Positions 9,555 through 17,700 of a DNA stretch of 64,000 nt are shown one piece after another; within the stretch, counting starts at the first letter, position 1, and every line of letters starts with the position of its first letter. The stretch spans positions 248,001 through 312,000 of the forward strand of contig NZ_JAHCDK010000003.1 in assembly GCF_018413465.1 (NCBI RefSeq). Reading direction: 5' to 3'. The translations under genes were made by a program, and so were the position numbers. The notes beneath the pieces are model-generated. The model ran no database searches, had not been told where the DNA came from, and saw nothing but the letters and a program-made list of their open reading frames with translations. Source of the stretch: Flavobacterium sp. CYK-55 (GTDB taxonomy: Bacteria; Bacteroidota; Bacteroidia; Flavobacteriales; Flavobacteriaceae).

Positions 9555-9562
9555 CAAACATA
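9555..9562 (-). promoter_or_regulatory. Promoter -7 box upstream of the DUF4397 gene
   Basis: On the minus strand TATGTTTG matches TAnnTTTG exactly, about 22 bp upstream of the start codon at 9532. A TTG lies only about 15 bp upstream of it, so the -33 element is weak. A similar box followed by CAACAAATAAA precedes the barrel protein at 40787. Confidence 0.5.
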
Positions 9563-9756
9563 GTTTAAACTTTCATTCAAAAAATTAAACAAAATATTTT
9601 TTTGTATTTTTTTAACTTTCGTGGATATCGTGAACCGAAAATCAAACCCAATATTTTGAGTAATAATTAGCATTTTCGAAGTAATCTGAATATTGTTGGC
9701 TTAAATTTAATTTTAAAGCAAGTTAATCTATACTTTTACACATGTATTTTTGAATC

Positions 9757-10491
9757 ATGAGATTTCTTTTAGCAATCAATCTTGTATTTTTTTTGACAGC
9801 TTGCGGCTCATATAAAAGCGGGCGCTCAACCCAATCGCTTGCCTTACCAGAATCAAAAGATGCAATTGTAATAAATACAACCAATAAAGCGCCTGAAATT
9901 ATTCATGTGGTTCAAAACGCCAGCATAAATGCCGCAGTAGTTGACGATTCTACTTTTGTGAATTTATACGATTACAGTCGAGATTTTATTTATAAGATGA
10001 AATATGCAAGTTCTGATAACTTTCTCAAAACAAAAGTTTATGATTGTGAAGCTTGTTATTTGCGCTATAAAACCGTAAAAGCCTTGCTTAAAGCACAAGA
10101 AAAGTTCTTCAAAAAAGGCTACAAGATTGTTTTATACGATTGCTATAGACCGTTGGATATTCAAAAAAAAATGTGGCAAATAGTTCCTAATCCGAGTTAT
10201 GTAGCCGATCCAAAAAAAGGCTCTATTCACAATCGCGGCGGAGCAGTTGATATTTCTTTAGCTGATTTAGAAGGCAATGAAATTGATATGGGAACCGACT
10301 TTGACCATTTTGGACCTGAGGCTGCGCAAGACTATGACCAGCTCCCGGAGCAAATTTTAGAAAATCGACGGATGTTGCGCAATACGATGATCAGATGCGG
10401 TTTTAGAATTTTTGAAAGTGAATGGTGGCATTACAATTTAAAAAATGCACGGCGCGAAGCCATTTCAAATTTTCAATGGATTTGCGATTAA
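9757..10491 (+). CDS. D-alanyl-D-alanine dipeptidase, VanX/DdpX type lipoprotein
   Basis: A zinc peptidase of family M15 that hydrolyses D-Ala-D-Ala, probably in peptidoglycan turnover. Of 244 residues, the first 16 are a lipoprotein signal with lipobox LTAC (Cys16), so it is likely periplasmic and membrane-anchored. Zinc ligands are visible: His158 and Asp165 in SIHNRGGAVD, and His225 with catalytic Glu222 in ESEWWHYNL, with the same 7- and 3-residue spacing as VanX. No van regulatory or ligase genes are nearby, so there is no sign of a glycopeptide-resistance cluster. Its last codons overlap the convergent gene by 4 bp. Confidence 0.92.
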   Translation: MRFLLAINLVFFLTACGSYKSGRSTQSLALPESKDAIVINTTNKAPEIIHVVQNASINAAVVDDSTFVNLYDYSRDFIYKMKYASSDNFLKTKVYDCEACYLRYKTVKALLKAQEKFFKKGYKIVLYDCYRPLDIQKKMWQIVPNPSYVADPKKGSIHNRGGAVDISLADLEGNEIDMGTDFDHFGPEAAQDYDQLPEQILENRRMLRNTMIRCGFRIFESEWWHYNLKNARREAISNFQWICD

Positions 10492-11063
10492 GGTTTTGCT
10501 TCTAAACAATCAAAATAATTCAAAAAATAACGCTCTGGCTCATATAATTGACCGTCTAATTCTGATTTAAAAGCTTTGCGCATCATGTAGTCAGTTGCTT
10601 CAGCACCAAACTTGATTCGGATAAAAGACAATTCTGATTTTTTTAAATCTTCATAATCTTCTTTCCTAAACATAAAATAGCCCGATAAAACACGGTTGTT
10701 TACACCTTTTTCATCGCGCACCATTGTGCCACAACTTTCATCATTGGTGTGCAAAAGGGTTACAATTTTATTGTTGTTGAGCTGCAAATAAATCTTTGAG
10801 TTTTTATCAAAACACTTGGCTTTAATAAATCCTTGACTTTTTTCTAATAATTGTATCTGTAACATAGGGGTTCCGTCTGAAACAACTATTGAATAAAAAA
10901 TATAGCTTGAATTACCTCCAAAATTCTTTTCGTAAACCAAGTATTCTTTGGTTGATTTATAACTTCCAAGGGAATCTTTTACATCAGTAGTAAACTCACA
11001 CGGGCGTTGGGCTATAGCAATTAACGAAAACATTAAAACAGCTCCGAAAAATAACTTTTTCAT
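10488..11063 (-). CDS. Hypothetical secreted protein
   Basis: An unrecognised protein of 191 residues when started at the ATG at 11063. That start gives a clean Sec signal, MKKLFFGAVLMFSLIAIAQ; an upstream in-frame ATG at 11087 would overlap the previous gene and precede the signal with charged residues. The mature part is mixed alpha/beta with no cysteine pairs or catalytic motif that I recognise. It is the last gene of the tsaD-led cluster, 8 bp after the methyltransferase, and its stop overlaps the convergent dipeptidase gene by 4 bp. Confidence 0.75.
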   Translation of the reverse strand: MKKLFFGAVLMFSLIAIAQRPCEFTTDVKDSLGSYKSTKEYLVYEKNFGGNSSYIFYSIVVSDGTPMLQIQLLEKSQGFIKAKCFDKNSKIYLQLNNNKIVTLLHTNDESCGTMVRDEKGVNNRVLSGYFMFRKEDYEDLKKSELSFIRIKFGAEATDYMMRKAFKSELDGQLYEPERYFLNYFDCLEAKP

Positions 11064-11071
11064 ACCGATTT

Positions 11072-12247
11072 TTAAATTTTGCTGCAAAGTAAAACTATTT
11101 TGCGGTTATTCATATCAGTAGTAAAAAAACAGTACAAATCTCCGCCGCTTTTGATTTTCCACTTTTTGCGAATATCCTCTACCGTTTCCGGAAAATTACG
11201 TACCGTAACGTTGGCCATTTTGGCTTGTAAATGTTGCTTTATTTCGGCTTTTTGATACGGTAGAACCTCAAGTATTTTAAATGAACGCCCCGGAAAATCT
11301 ATTAATTTTTCAGAAGTATACAAATGCGAATGCAACTGCAATTTTGACAAACCATATTGCTGAACAATTTGAGTAAAACCTCCCGATTTCATAATAGCTG
11401 CATTGGGTTCGTATAAATACTTTTGTGGTAAATCAAACTTTGAAAATGCCTCTTCGGCAAGAATGAACGAAAACTCTTGAACACTATGCCTGCTAATGTT
11501 GACCGAACTGATACAAATTTCACCCAAAAAACCTTGCTCAATCTGCCAGAGAATTTCTTTGACTTCATTCTCAAGTGCAACAATGTGGATTTTCTTGACG
11601 AAGGACAAAGCCTTCAATCCGGCATGAATATCTAAAATAGGAGCAGTCTTAATGAGTATGTTGTTTGAAAACTCAAAATAATTTGGTAAAAGTTCTGCAA
11701 CATTGGGCGTACAATCTTCTAGCATAAAAACCTTGCCTTTACGGTCATTTCGGCGCGCCGGATCCAAATAAATCCAATCGAACTTCTGGTTTTTTTTCTG
11801 AAGAATTTCAAGTCCGTCACCGTTCACACATTCAATATTTTGAACCTTTAATTGCTCGTAATTGTAAGAGACAATTTCTGAAAGTGACGCATTAAATTCA
11901 CAATGAACTACTTGCTTGAATTTTTGTGCAAAATAATAGGTATCCACACCAAAACCACCGGTTAAATCAATCAGTGTATTTCCTGAAATAAGCGACGATT
12001 TATATTCAGCGGTGGCTTCAGAAGAAGTTTGTTCAACTGAAATTTTTGAAGGATAAACGATTCTATCACAACTAAACCAAGTCGGCAATTTTTCTTGTGC
12101 CTTTTTTCGACCCGAAATTTGCTCTAAAATCTCCGTCCATGAAAATTCCGGAAATGGATTTTTTTGCAAAGCGAGTTGAACAACATCAGCCGAAGTGTTT
12201 TCAATCACAAAATGGCGCAATTTTGCCGGAAAATCAATCGCTGACAA
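11072..12247 (-). CDS. Class I SAM-dependent methyltransferase with THUMP-like C-terminus
   Basis: A 391-residue predicted RNA/DNA-type methyltransferase. The SAM-binding motif I is LIDLTGGFG at residues 92-100, an acidic post-I position is HCEFNA, and a motif IV-like DWIYLDPARR lies at 157-166. Residues about 295-391 resemble the THUMP-like domain found in Bacteroidota homologues (ends with FFTTDMNNRKIVLL). The substrate is unknown; DPAR instead of N/DPPY argues against a classical N6-adenine enzyme. It is 2 bp from the AI-2E transporter gene in a leftward operon. Confidence 0.82.
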   Translation of the reverse strand: MSAIDFPAKLRHFVIENTSADVVQLALQKNPFPEFSWTEILEQISGRKKAQEKLPTWFSCDRIVYPSKISVEQTSSEATAEYKSSLISGNTLIDLTGGFGVDTYYFAQKFKQVVHCEFNASLSEIVSYNYEQLKVQNIECVNGDGLEILQKKNQKFDWIYLDPARRNDRKGKVFMLEDCTPNVAELLPNYFEFSNNILIKTAPILDIHAGLKALSFVKKIHIVALENEVKEILWQIEQGFLGEICISSVNISRHSVQEFSFILAEEAFSKFDLPQKYLYEPNAAIMKSGGFTQIVQQYGLSKLQLHSHLYTSEKLIDFPGRSFKILEVLPYQKAEIKQHLQAKMANVTVRNFPETVEDIRKKWKIKSGGDLYCFFTTDMNNRKIVLLCSKI

Positions 12248-12249
12248 GA

Positions 12250-13341
12250 CTAAATATTTTTGGTGAGAAACTGAATAAATGAATTATCCGGAAAAAATTC
12301 TTTGCCAATCACTTTGAGAATAGTATACAGCGGAACGGCAATGATCATACCGGCAATGCCAAACAAAAAACCTGCTGAAAGAATCACCAAGAAAATCTCC
12401 AGCGGGTGTGAACTCACGCTTTTAGAGAAAATAAGCGGTTGCGACACATTGTTGTCAATCATCTGAACCACGGCAAAACCAATCATCACATACAATGTTG
12501 TTGGTAAAATTTCGGTTTGAAAATCTTGGCCTAAATTGCCGAGCATGGTTAACACAGCAGCCATTACTGAGGCAATGAGCGGCCCGATGTACGGCACTAT
12601 ATTCAATAATCCGCATAAAAAGGCAATCACCAAGGCATTGTCAACCCCGAAAATCAACAAAACGATCAAATACAAAACAAATACAATAAACAATTGAATC
12701 AAAAGCCCGATAAAATAACGTGAAAGTAACTCATTGATTTTTTCAATCGAATTGAGAATTTGTTCTTCGTGGCTATCGGGAATAAGTAATTTAGCGCCCG
12801 TAATGAGTGATTGTCTATCGTTGAGAAAGAAAAAAGTAATGAATAAAACCGAAACTAATCCAACACCAAAACCACTAATGGCTCCAACCAATGCATTGAG
12901 CAAATCGGGAATAAAATCAAAATCAAACTTAGAGGCTATTTTCTGATTTTTAAAAATGGCTTGAGCATCAATATGGTGGCTTTCAAGCCAAACTGACAAT
13001 TGCTCAATCAATTCTAAGGTGTTTTTTTCGATGGTTGCTGTATTGAGCAGTGATAAATTTTCACCTTGACTGGCGATCAGCGGAACAAACATTGAAAGAA
13101 AACCAACTATAAGCAACAAATAAAACACAATAACCATCGCGCTTGACGATGTTTGTTTGAACTTGAGTTTGGTTTTAAAAAAACGTTGAATAGGCCTGCC
13201 AATCAATGATAAAATAAGCGCAATCACCAAATACAGCAAAACGGTTTGTATAGCGTATAAAAAATAGAGAAGAAACCCAATGCCAATAAGCGCGGCAACG
13301 GCTCGCAAAATTCCACCGGCGATGATTTTTGAATTGACCAT
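12250..13341 (-). CDS. AI-2E family transporter (PerM/TqsA-like membrane protein)
   Basis: A 363-residue polytopic inner-membrane protein of the AI-2E transporter (formerly UPF0118) family. About eight hydrophobic segments are visible: two pairs in residues 8-85, one at 150-172, and a C-terminal set from 210 on. The family signature GLLNIVPYIGPLIASVMAAV lies near 245-265. Members range from autoinducer-2 exporters to ion antiporters, so the substrate is not set by sequence. It lies between DUF4159 (45 bp) and the methyltransferase (2 bp). Confidence 0.88.
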   Translation of the reverse strand: MVNSKIIAGGILRAVAALIGIGFLLYFLYAIQTVLLYLVIALILSLIGRPIQRFFKTKLKFKQTSSSAMVIVFYLLLIVGFLSMFVPLIASQGENLSLLNTATIEKNTLELIEQLSVWLESHHIDAQAIFKNQKIASKFDFDFIPDLLNALVGAISGFGVGLVSVLFITFFFLNDRQSLITGAKLLIPDSHEEQILNSIEKINELLSRYFIGLLIQLFIVFVLYLIVLLIFGVDNALVIAFLCGLLNIVPYIGPLIASVMAAVLTMLGNLGQDFQTEILPTTLYVMIGFAVVQMIDNNVSQPLIFSKSVSSHPLEIFLVILSAGFLFGIAGMIIAVPLYTILKVIGKEFFPDNSFIQFLTKNI

Positions 13342-13386
13342 AAGGTTTTGATTTAGGCCGAAAGATACAATTTTAACCGATTCAGA

Positions 13387-14025
13387 TTAATTATTGAAAA
13401 TATAATTGATGATGTTAGCACCCATTTTGAGCGCTTTGGTACGCACTTCAACAGGGTCGTTGTGTACATCCGGATCTTCCCAACCATCACTTAAATCAGT
13501 TTCATAGGTATACAAAACCGCAAGTCTTCCGTCGAGGAAAATGCCAAATGCTTGAGGTCGTTTCCCGTCGTGTTCATGAATTTTTGGAATTCCGCTCGGA
13601 AAAGAATACGGCTTCTGAAAAATAGGGTGACTCGCCGGAATCTCAACCAAAATACTTTCAGGAAATAATTTTTTAAGCTCTTTACGGATGTATTGATCCA
13701 TGCCGTAATTATCATCAATATGCAAAAAACCTCCAGAGGTTAAATAAGCGCGAAGATTCGTAGCATCGTTGTTGCTAAAAGCCACATTCCCATGTCCGGT
13801 CATGTGTACAAACGGATAAGAAAACAACTCCGGACTAGAAGGTTCTACAACCGCAGCTTTGGGTTTGATTCGCGTGTTGATGTTCTGATTGCAAAACTTA
13901 ATCAAGTTGCTGAGTGCCGTTGGGTTGGCATACCAATCACCGCCACCGCTGTATTTGAGCAAGGCAATTTCTTGTGACTGCATCACAAAACCAGAAAACA
14001 ACAAAATCCAAAAAAACTTTTTCAT
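13387..14025 (-). CDS. DUF4159 domain-containing secreted protein
   Basis: A 212-residue protein with a signal peptide MKKFFWILLFSGFVMQSQ and one DUF4159 domain. Typical stretches are FVHMTGHGNVAFS, GGFLHIDDNYGMDQYIRKEL and LFPESILVEIPASHPIFQ, a glutamine-amidotransferase-like fold without an evident catalytic cysteine. The function is unknown; in Bacteroidota it often accompanies cell-envelope genes. The gene starts 4 bp after the preceding T9SS gene. Confidence 0.85.
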   Translation of the reverse strand: MKKFFWILLFSGFVMQSQEIALLKYSGGGDWYANPTALSNLIKFCNQNINTRIKPKAAVVEPSSPELFSYPFVHMTGHGNVAFSNNDATNLRAYLTSGGFLHIDDNYGMDQYIRKELKKLFPESILVEIPASHPIFQKPYSFPSGIPKIHEHDGKRPQAFGIFLDGRLAVLYTYETDLSDGWEDPDVHNDPVEVRTKALKMGANIINYIFNN

Positions 14026-14029
14026 TGCT

Positions 14030-15799
14030 TTAATTCTTAACCACTTTTAGTGTTTGAGATTGTTTTTCACTTTTAACATCCAACATATAAATTCCAGATA
14101 ACAACTGAGTCATATTTAGAGTGTATTCTTTTTGATTTGGATAAACTTCTAAAACTTTTTGCCCAAGCGAATTACGCACGATAACTTGATCCATTTGACA
14201 ACTATTCGTGATAGTTAAAAACTGATGTGTTGGGTTGGGGTAAACTTTAAAATTTCCTTTAAAAAAGTTATTGTTAGACATTGTTACATCATAAACATGA
14301 ACAGCCAAACGCACCGGATTTGACATACGACTTTCACAATTATTCACCGTTTGTGATGCGTAATAGGTAAAATTATTTTGAAGCAAAGTGTTGCCCGGTA
14401 GTAAATTTCCGCCTATTGCCGCGTCATACCATTGAATATTTTCTCCTTCAACCACTAAATCATTCAACGTTTGCCCCGGATTGAAACCTTGATTTGCAGC
14501 TCCGGTAGGCGGCGCAACAGCCGGATTGATGTTGAGCGCAAATGGCTTAATCCAACGACAGCCCGAGCTCATTAAATCTTCAACCACCAAATAAATTGTT
14601 TGGTTTTGGGTAAAACTAAAATTGTTCACTGAAGTTATAAAATTGTTGGTTCCTAATTCAGCATCGATTAGATTTTCATAATATTTAAAATCATAATCTG
14701 CGGGGTTAGCACCATTCAAAACATACGCAGCCTGATCAATATCAATCGTATAAAAACCGGTATCATTTGAGCAAATTGAAATATCAACCGGGTTTGCTAG
14801 CGGATAAACTGATAACAAATCATAGTCATTTTGATCATTTAAAACGAATGAATTTCCGCAATTTTCAAAAGTAGCTTGAATACTGTACATCGTTTGATTA
14901 CTTGTTGGACAAACCACAAAACTTTCTGAAGTAGCGCCAGGAACCACAAAACCATCAACATACCATTGGTAGGTTATGGGCAAAGAAGCCCCGTTGGGTG
15001 TAAAACGCCAAGCTTCATCTATAGCGCTCCAGGTTCCGGTGTTTCTATCCGTAGGCGCAATTGCCGAAGTACCGCTTTGATTCTGTAAACCAATCAAGCC
15101 TGAGCCATTGTTCCAAGAAGTACAAGAAGTTCTGTTTTTGACAAAAACTTCTACAATATTGGTTCCTTCATGGATGACAATTTGCGAAGTCTGAAAGCCA
15201 ACATTGACGCCACAATCATATTGAGGTAACTGATTAAAATTAACTATAAAAGCTCGATTGGGTGCAGCATATACTCCGGTATCAACTACATAATAATTGA
15301 TGTTTTGAAAGCTCGGATTTGTAATAGGCGGAGTCCTGATGTCGGTATCTTGATATACCCCATAAATGGCATTTTTAATCGGAAAATCTACATTCGGAAT
15401 TGTCTGATTAAATGAATATTCACAAAAATCCATTGGATTGTTATGGGCTAAATCAAAAGTAATCACGCCGTTGGTTCCAACCAAAACTGAATTATATGTA
15501 TTGCCGTAAAAGCAGAATCCAAATGGTAAATCAAACACCGGAGACCAATAGTCATCGCCATTAGGAGGAATAGTAACCCCACCAGAAAACGGAAATATCG
15601 GATTGTAGTCAATACTTTCAACCGTATAAGTATCGGTATTTCTAGGTATGAATTGATTTTCAACATTCAAAACCGTGCAATCACCGGGGTTGCAAACCAT
15701 CTGAGCATCTTGGATATTTACCAGAACCAGTGGAGCGTTTTGCGCCTGTATCAATGCAACACAAAATGTAGTAATGGTTAATAAAAATTTCTTTTTCAT
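14030..15799 (-). CDS. Secreted T9SS type A cargo protein
   Basis: A 589-residue protein with a signal peptide (MKKKFLLTITTFCVALIQAQ) and a C-terminal T9SS type A sorting domain (FKVYPNPTHQFLTI ... LKVVKN, about 515-589). The middle holds a beta-rich lectin/Ig-like architecture: a region with VGTNGVITFDL (about 110) as in surface adhesins, then Ig-like PKD-type segments with cysteines (ICSND, SGCRW, NNCES). It is probably surface-exposed; the ligand is unknown. It sits inside the tsaD-rsmE operon with 4-bp gaps on both sides. Confidence 0.88.
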   Translation of the reverse strand: MKKKFLLTITTFCVALIQAQNAPLVLVNIQDAQMVCNPGDCTVLNVENQFIPRNTDTYTVESIDYNPIFPFSGGVTIPPNGDDYWSPVFDLPFGFCFYGNTYNSVLVGTNGVITFDLAHNNPMDFCEYSFNQTIPNVDFPIKNAIYGVYQDTDIRTPPITNPSFQNINYYVVDTGVYAAPNRAFIVNFNQLPQYDCGVNVGFQTSQIVIHEGTNIVEVFVKNRTSCTSWNNGSGLIGLQNQSGTSAIAPTDRNTGTWSAIDEAWRFTPNGASLPITYQWYVDGFVVPGATSESFVVCPTSNQTMYSIQATFENCGNSFVLNDQNDYDLLSVYPLANPVDISICSNDTGFYTIDIDQAAYVLNGANPADYDFKYYENLIDAELGTNNFITSVNNFSFTQNQTIYLVVEDLMSSGCRWIKPFALNINPAVAPPTGAANQGFNPGQTLNDLVVEGENIQWYDAAIGGNLLPGNTLLQNNFTYYASQTVNNCESRMSNPVRLAVHVYDVTMSNNNFFKGNFKVYPNPTHQFLTITNSCQMDQVIVRNSLGQKVLEVYPNQKEYTLNMTQLLSGIYMLDVKSEKQSQTLKVVKN

Positions 15800-15803
15800 A
15801 AGT

Positions 15804-16517
15804 TTAGTTTGTTTGTTCGTTGCAAAAAACCACGCTGTGACAACCTACTAATGCAGCCGTTTCTGTGCGCAGTCGGGTTTGACCCAAAGTTACCGGAATA
15901 TAGTCGGCTTTCAAGGCCATTTCAATTTCTTGCGATGAAAAGTCACCCTCAGGGCCAATGAGCAAAGTAACATCGGTGTTGGGTTGCAAGATTTCTTTGA
16001 GTGATTTTCGTTGTGTTTCTTCACAATGCGCAATCAAATTCAAACCTTCTTTTTTTTGCTGAATAAATTCTTTAAAAGTGATGGCTTGATTGAGTCGAGG
16101 TAAAGAATATTGATTAGATTGTTTGAGCGCTGAAATGATAATCTTCTCCATACGCTCATGATTGAAATTTTTACGCTCAGAATGGTCACAAAAAATCGGG
16201 GTAATTTGATCAATGCCAATTTCAGTCGCTTTTTCTAAAAACCATTCGTAACGATCATTCATTTTGGTAGGCGCAACGGCCAAATGCAACTGATATTTTT
16301 TGGGCTGAACATGCTCAACGCGGATGATTTTTACTTGACATTTATGATCAGTTGCCAATGTAATTTCAGTTTCAAATAATTCACCTAAACCATTGGTTAC
16401 ATATAGTTTGTCACCTTCTTTTTTTCTGAGCACTTTAACTATATGCCGGCTTTCTTCTTTGTCAAAAGAAAAACCTTCTTGATCTTGACCGATGGCCGGA
16501 TTATAAAACAACTGCAT
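15804..16517 (-). CDS. rsmE: 16S rRNA (uracil-1498-N3)-methyltransferase
   Basis: A SPOUT-class methyltransferase that modifies U1498 of 16S rRNA. The ATG at 16517 is chosen because MQLFYNPAIG is the usual RsmE start and it lies 1 bp after the tsaD stop; a longer frame from 16562 would overlap tsaD. Of 237 residues, the N-terminal PUA-like domain contains SRHIVKVLRKKEGD, and the C-terminal SPOUT knot contains LLIGPEGDFSSQEIEMA and TLGQTRLRTETAAL. All expected motifs are present. Confidence 0.95.
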   Translation of the reverse strand: MQLFYNPAIGQDQEGFSFDKEESRHIVKVLRKKEGDKLYVTNGLGELFETEITLATDHKCQVKIIRVEHVQPKKYQLHLAVAPTKMNDRYEWFLEKATEIGIDQITPIFCDHSERKNFNHERMEKIIISALKQSNQYSLPRLNQAITFKEFIQQKKEGLNLIAHCEETQRKSLKEILQPNTDVTLLIGPEGDFSSQEIEMALKADYIPVTLGQTRLRTETAALVGCHSVVFCNEQTN

Positions 16518-16518
16518 C

Positions 16519-17541
16519 TTAAAAAGAAAATCTCGCTTTTGAAACCACCGAAGCGTCTTCAAAGTTTCCGGTTAAAAATTTCTGATAAGCCGTAATACCA
16601 ATCATGGCAGCATTGTCGGTTGTATATTCAAATTTCGGAACAAACGTTTTCCATCCGTACAAACCTTCGGCTTCTTTGAGTGTTTTTCTAATGCCTGAAT
16701 TGGCTGAAACTCCGCCGCCAATGGCCACTTGTTTGATTCCGGTTTCGGCAACGGCCAACTTAAGTTTGTCCATAATAATATCAATAATGGTTTGTTGGAT
16801 TGACGCACACAAATCAGCTTTATTCAGCTCAATAAAATCAGGGTTTTCAGCCACTTGTTTCTGGATGAAATACAAAATAGATGTTTTCAAGCCCGAAAAA
16901 CTAAAATCCAATCCCGGAATTTTAGGCTTATTAAACGTAAAAGCTTTTGGATTTCCTTCTTGTGCCAATTTATCAACCAGCGGACCACCTGGATAAGGTA
17001 ACCCCAGAATCTTGGCCGATTTATCAAAAGCTTCGCCCACCGCATCATCAGTGGTTTCGCCAATGATTTCCATTTTAAAAAAATCATCCACCCGAACAAT
17101 TTGCGTATGTCCGCCCGAAATGGTCAAAGCCAAAAACGGAAATTCAGGCTTATCAAAACCTTCTTCATCAATAAAATGTGCCAAAATATGCGCTTGCATA
17201 TGATGCACCGATACCAGCGGAATGTTGAGCGCCAAGGCCAATGACTTGGCAAATGAACCACCCACGAGCAGTGAACCCATCAATCCGGGGCCTTGGGTAA
17301 AACCAATTGCCGAGAGGTCTTCACGACTAATCCCAGCTCTTTTGATGGCTGCATCCACCACCGGAACTATATTTTGTTGGTGCGCGCGTGAAGCCAACTC
17401 GGGAACCACACCGCCGTATTGCTCGTGAACAAGTTGATTAGCCACAACATTTGATAAAACTTTATCGTTTGAAAGAACCGCCGCCGAAGTATCGTCGCAA
17501 GAACTTTCAATCGCTAGAATGTACACGCTTTTTGATTGCAT
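16519..17541 (-). CDS. tsaD: tRNA N6-adenosine threonylcarbamoyltransferase TsaD
   Basis: The catalytic subunit for t6A37 synthesis on ANN-decoding tRNAs; it transfers the threonylcarbamoyl group with TsaB/TsaE. It is 340 residues in the ASKHA fold. IESSCDDTSAAV is at residues 11-22, metal-binding HHMQAH has ligands His114 and His118, LTISGGHTQIVRV follows, and GGVSANSGIR is near 275. Length and motifs are complete. It heads a leftward cluster of seven closely spaced genes ending at 10488. Confidence 0.97.
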   Translation of the reverse strand: MQSKSVYILAIESSCDDTSAAVLSNDKVLSNVVANQLVHEQYGGVVPELASRAHQQNIVPVVDAAIKRAGISREDLSAIGFTQGPGLMGSLLVGGSFAKSLALALNIPLVSVHHMQAHILAHFIDEEGFDKPEFPFLALTISGGHTQIVRVDDFFKMEIIGETTDDAVGEAFDKSAKILGLPYPGGPLVDKLAQEGNPKAFTFNKPKIPGLDFSFSGLKTSILYFIQKQVAENPDFIELNKADLCASIQQTIIDIIMDKLKLAVAETGIKQVAIGGGVSANSGIRKTLKEAEGLYGWKTFVPKFEYTTDNAAMIGITAYQKFLTGNFEDASVVSKARFSF

Positions 17542-17700
17542 AAATAGCTTTAAATTTCAGAGTAATTTTGGGCTGTATCCAGTAAAATATTTTATTTTTA
17601 CAGCGATGCCAAAATTAGCGTTTTTTTATCAATGAAAACTTTGGTTGATTAAATTCTCGTTGTTATCAAAAGAGCCAAGAAAATAATCTTTCGCACCCTG

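Noticed and set aside
9757..10491. Glycopeptide-resistance (van) cluster
   Set aside because: Only a VanX-type dipeptidase is present; VanH, VanA-type ligase and VanRS are absent, and such lipoprotein dipeptidases are common wall-turnover enzymes.
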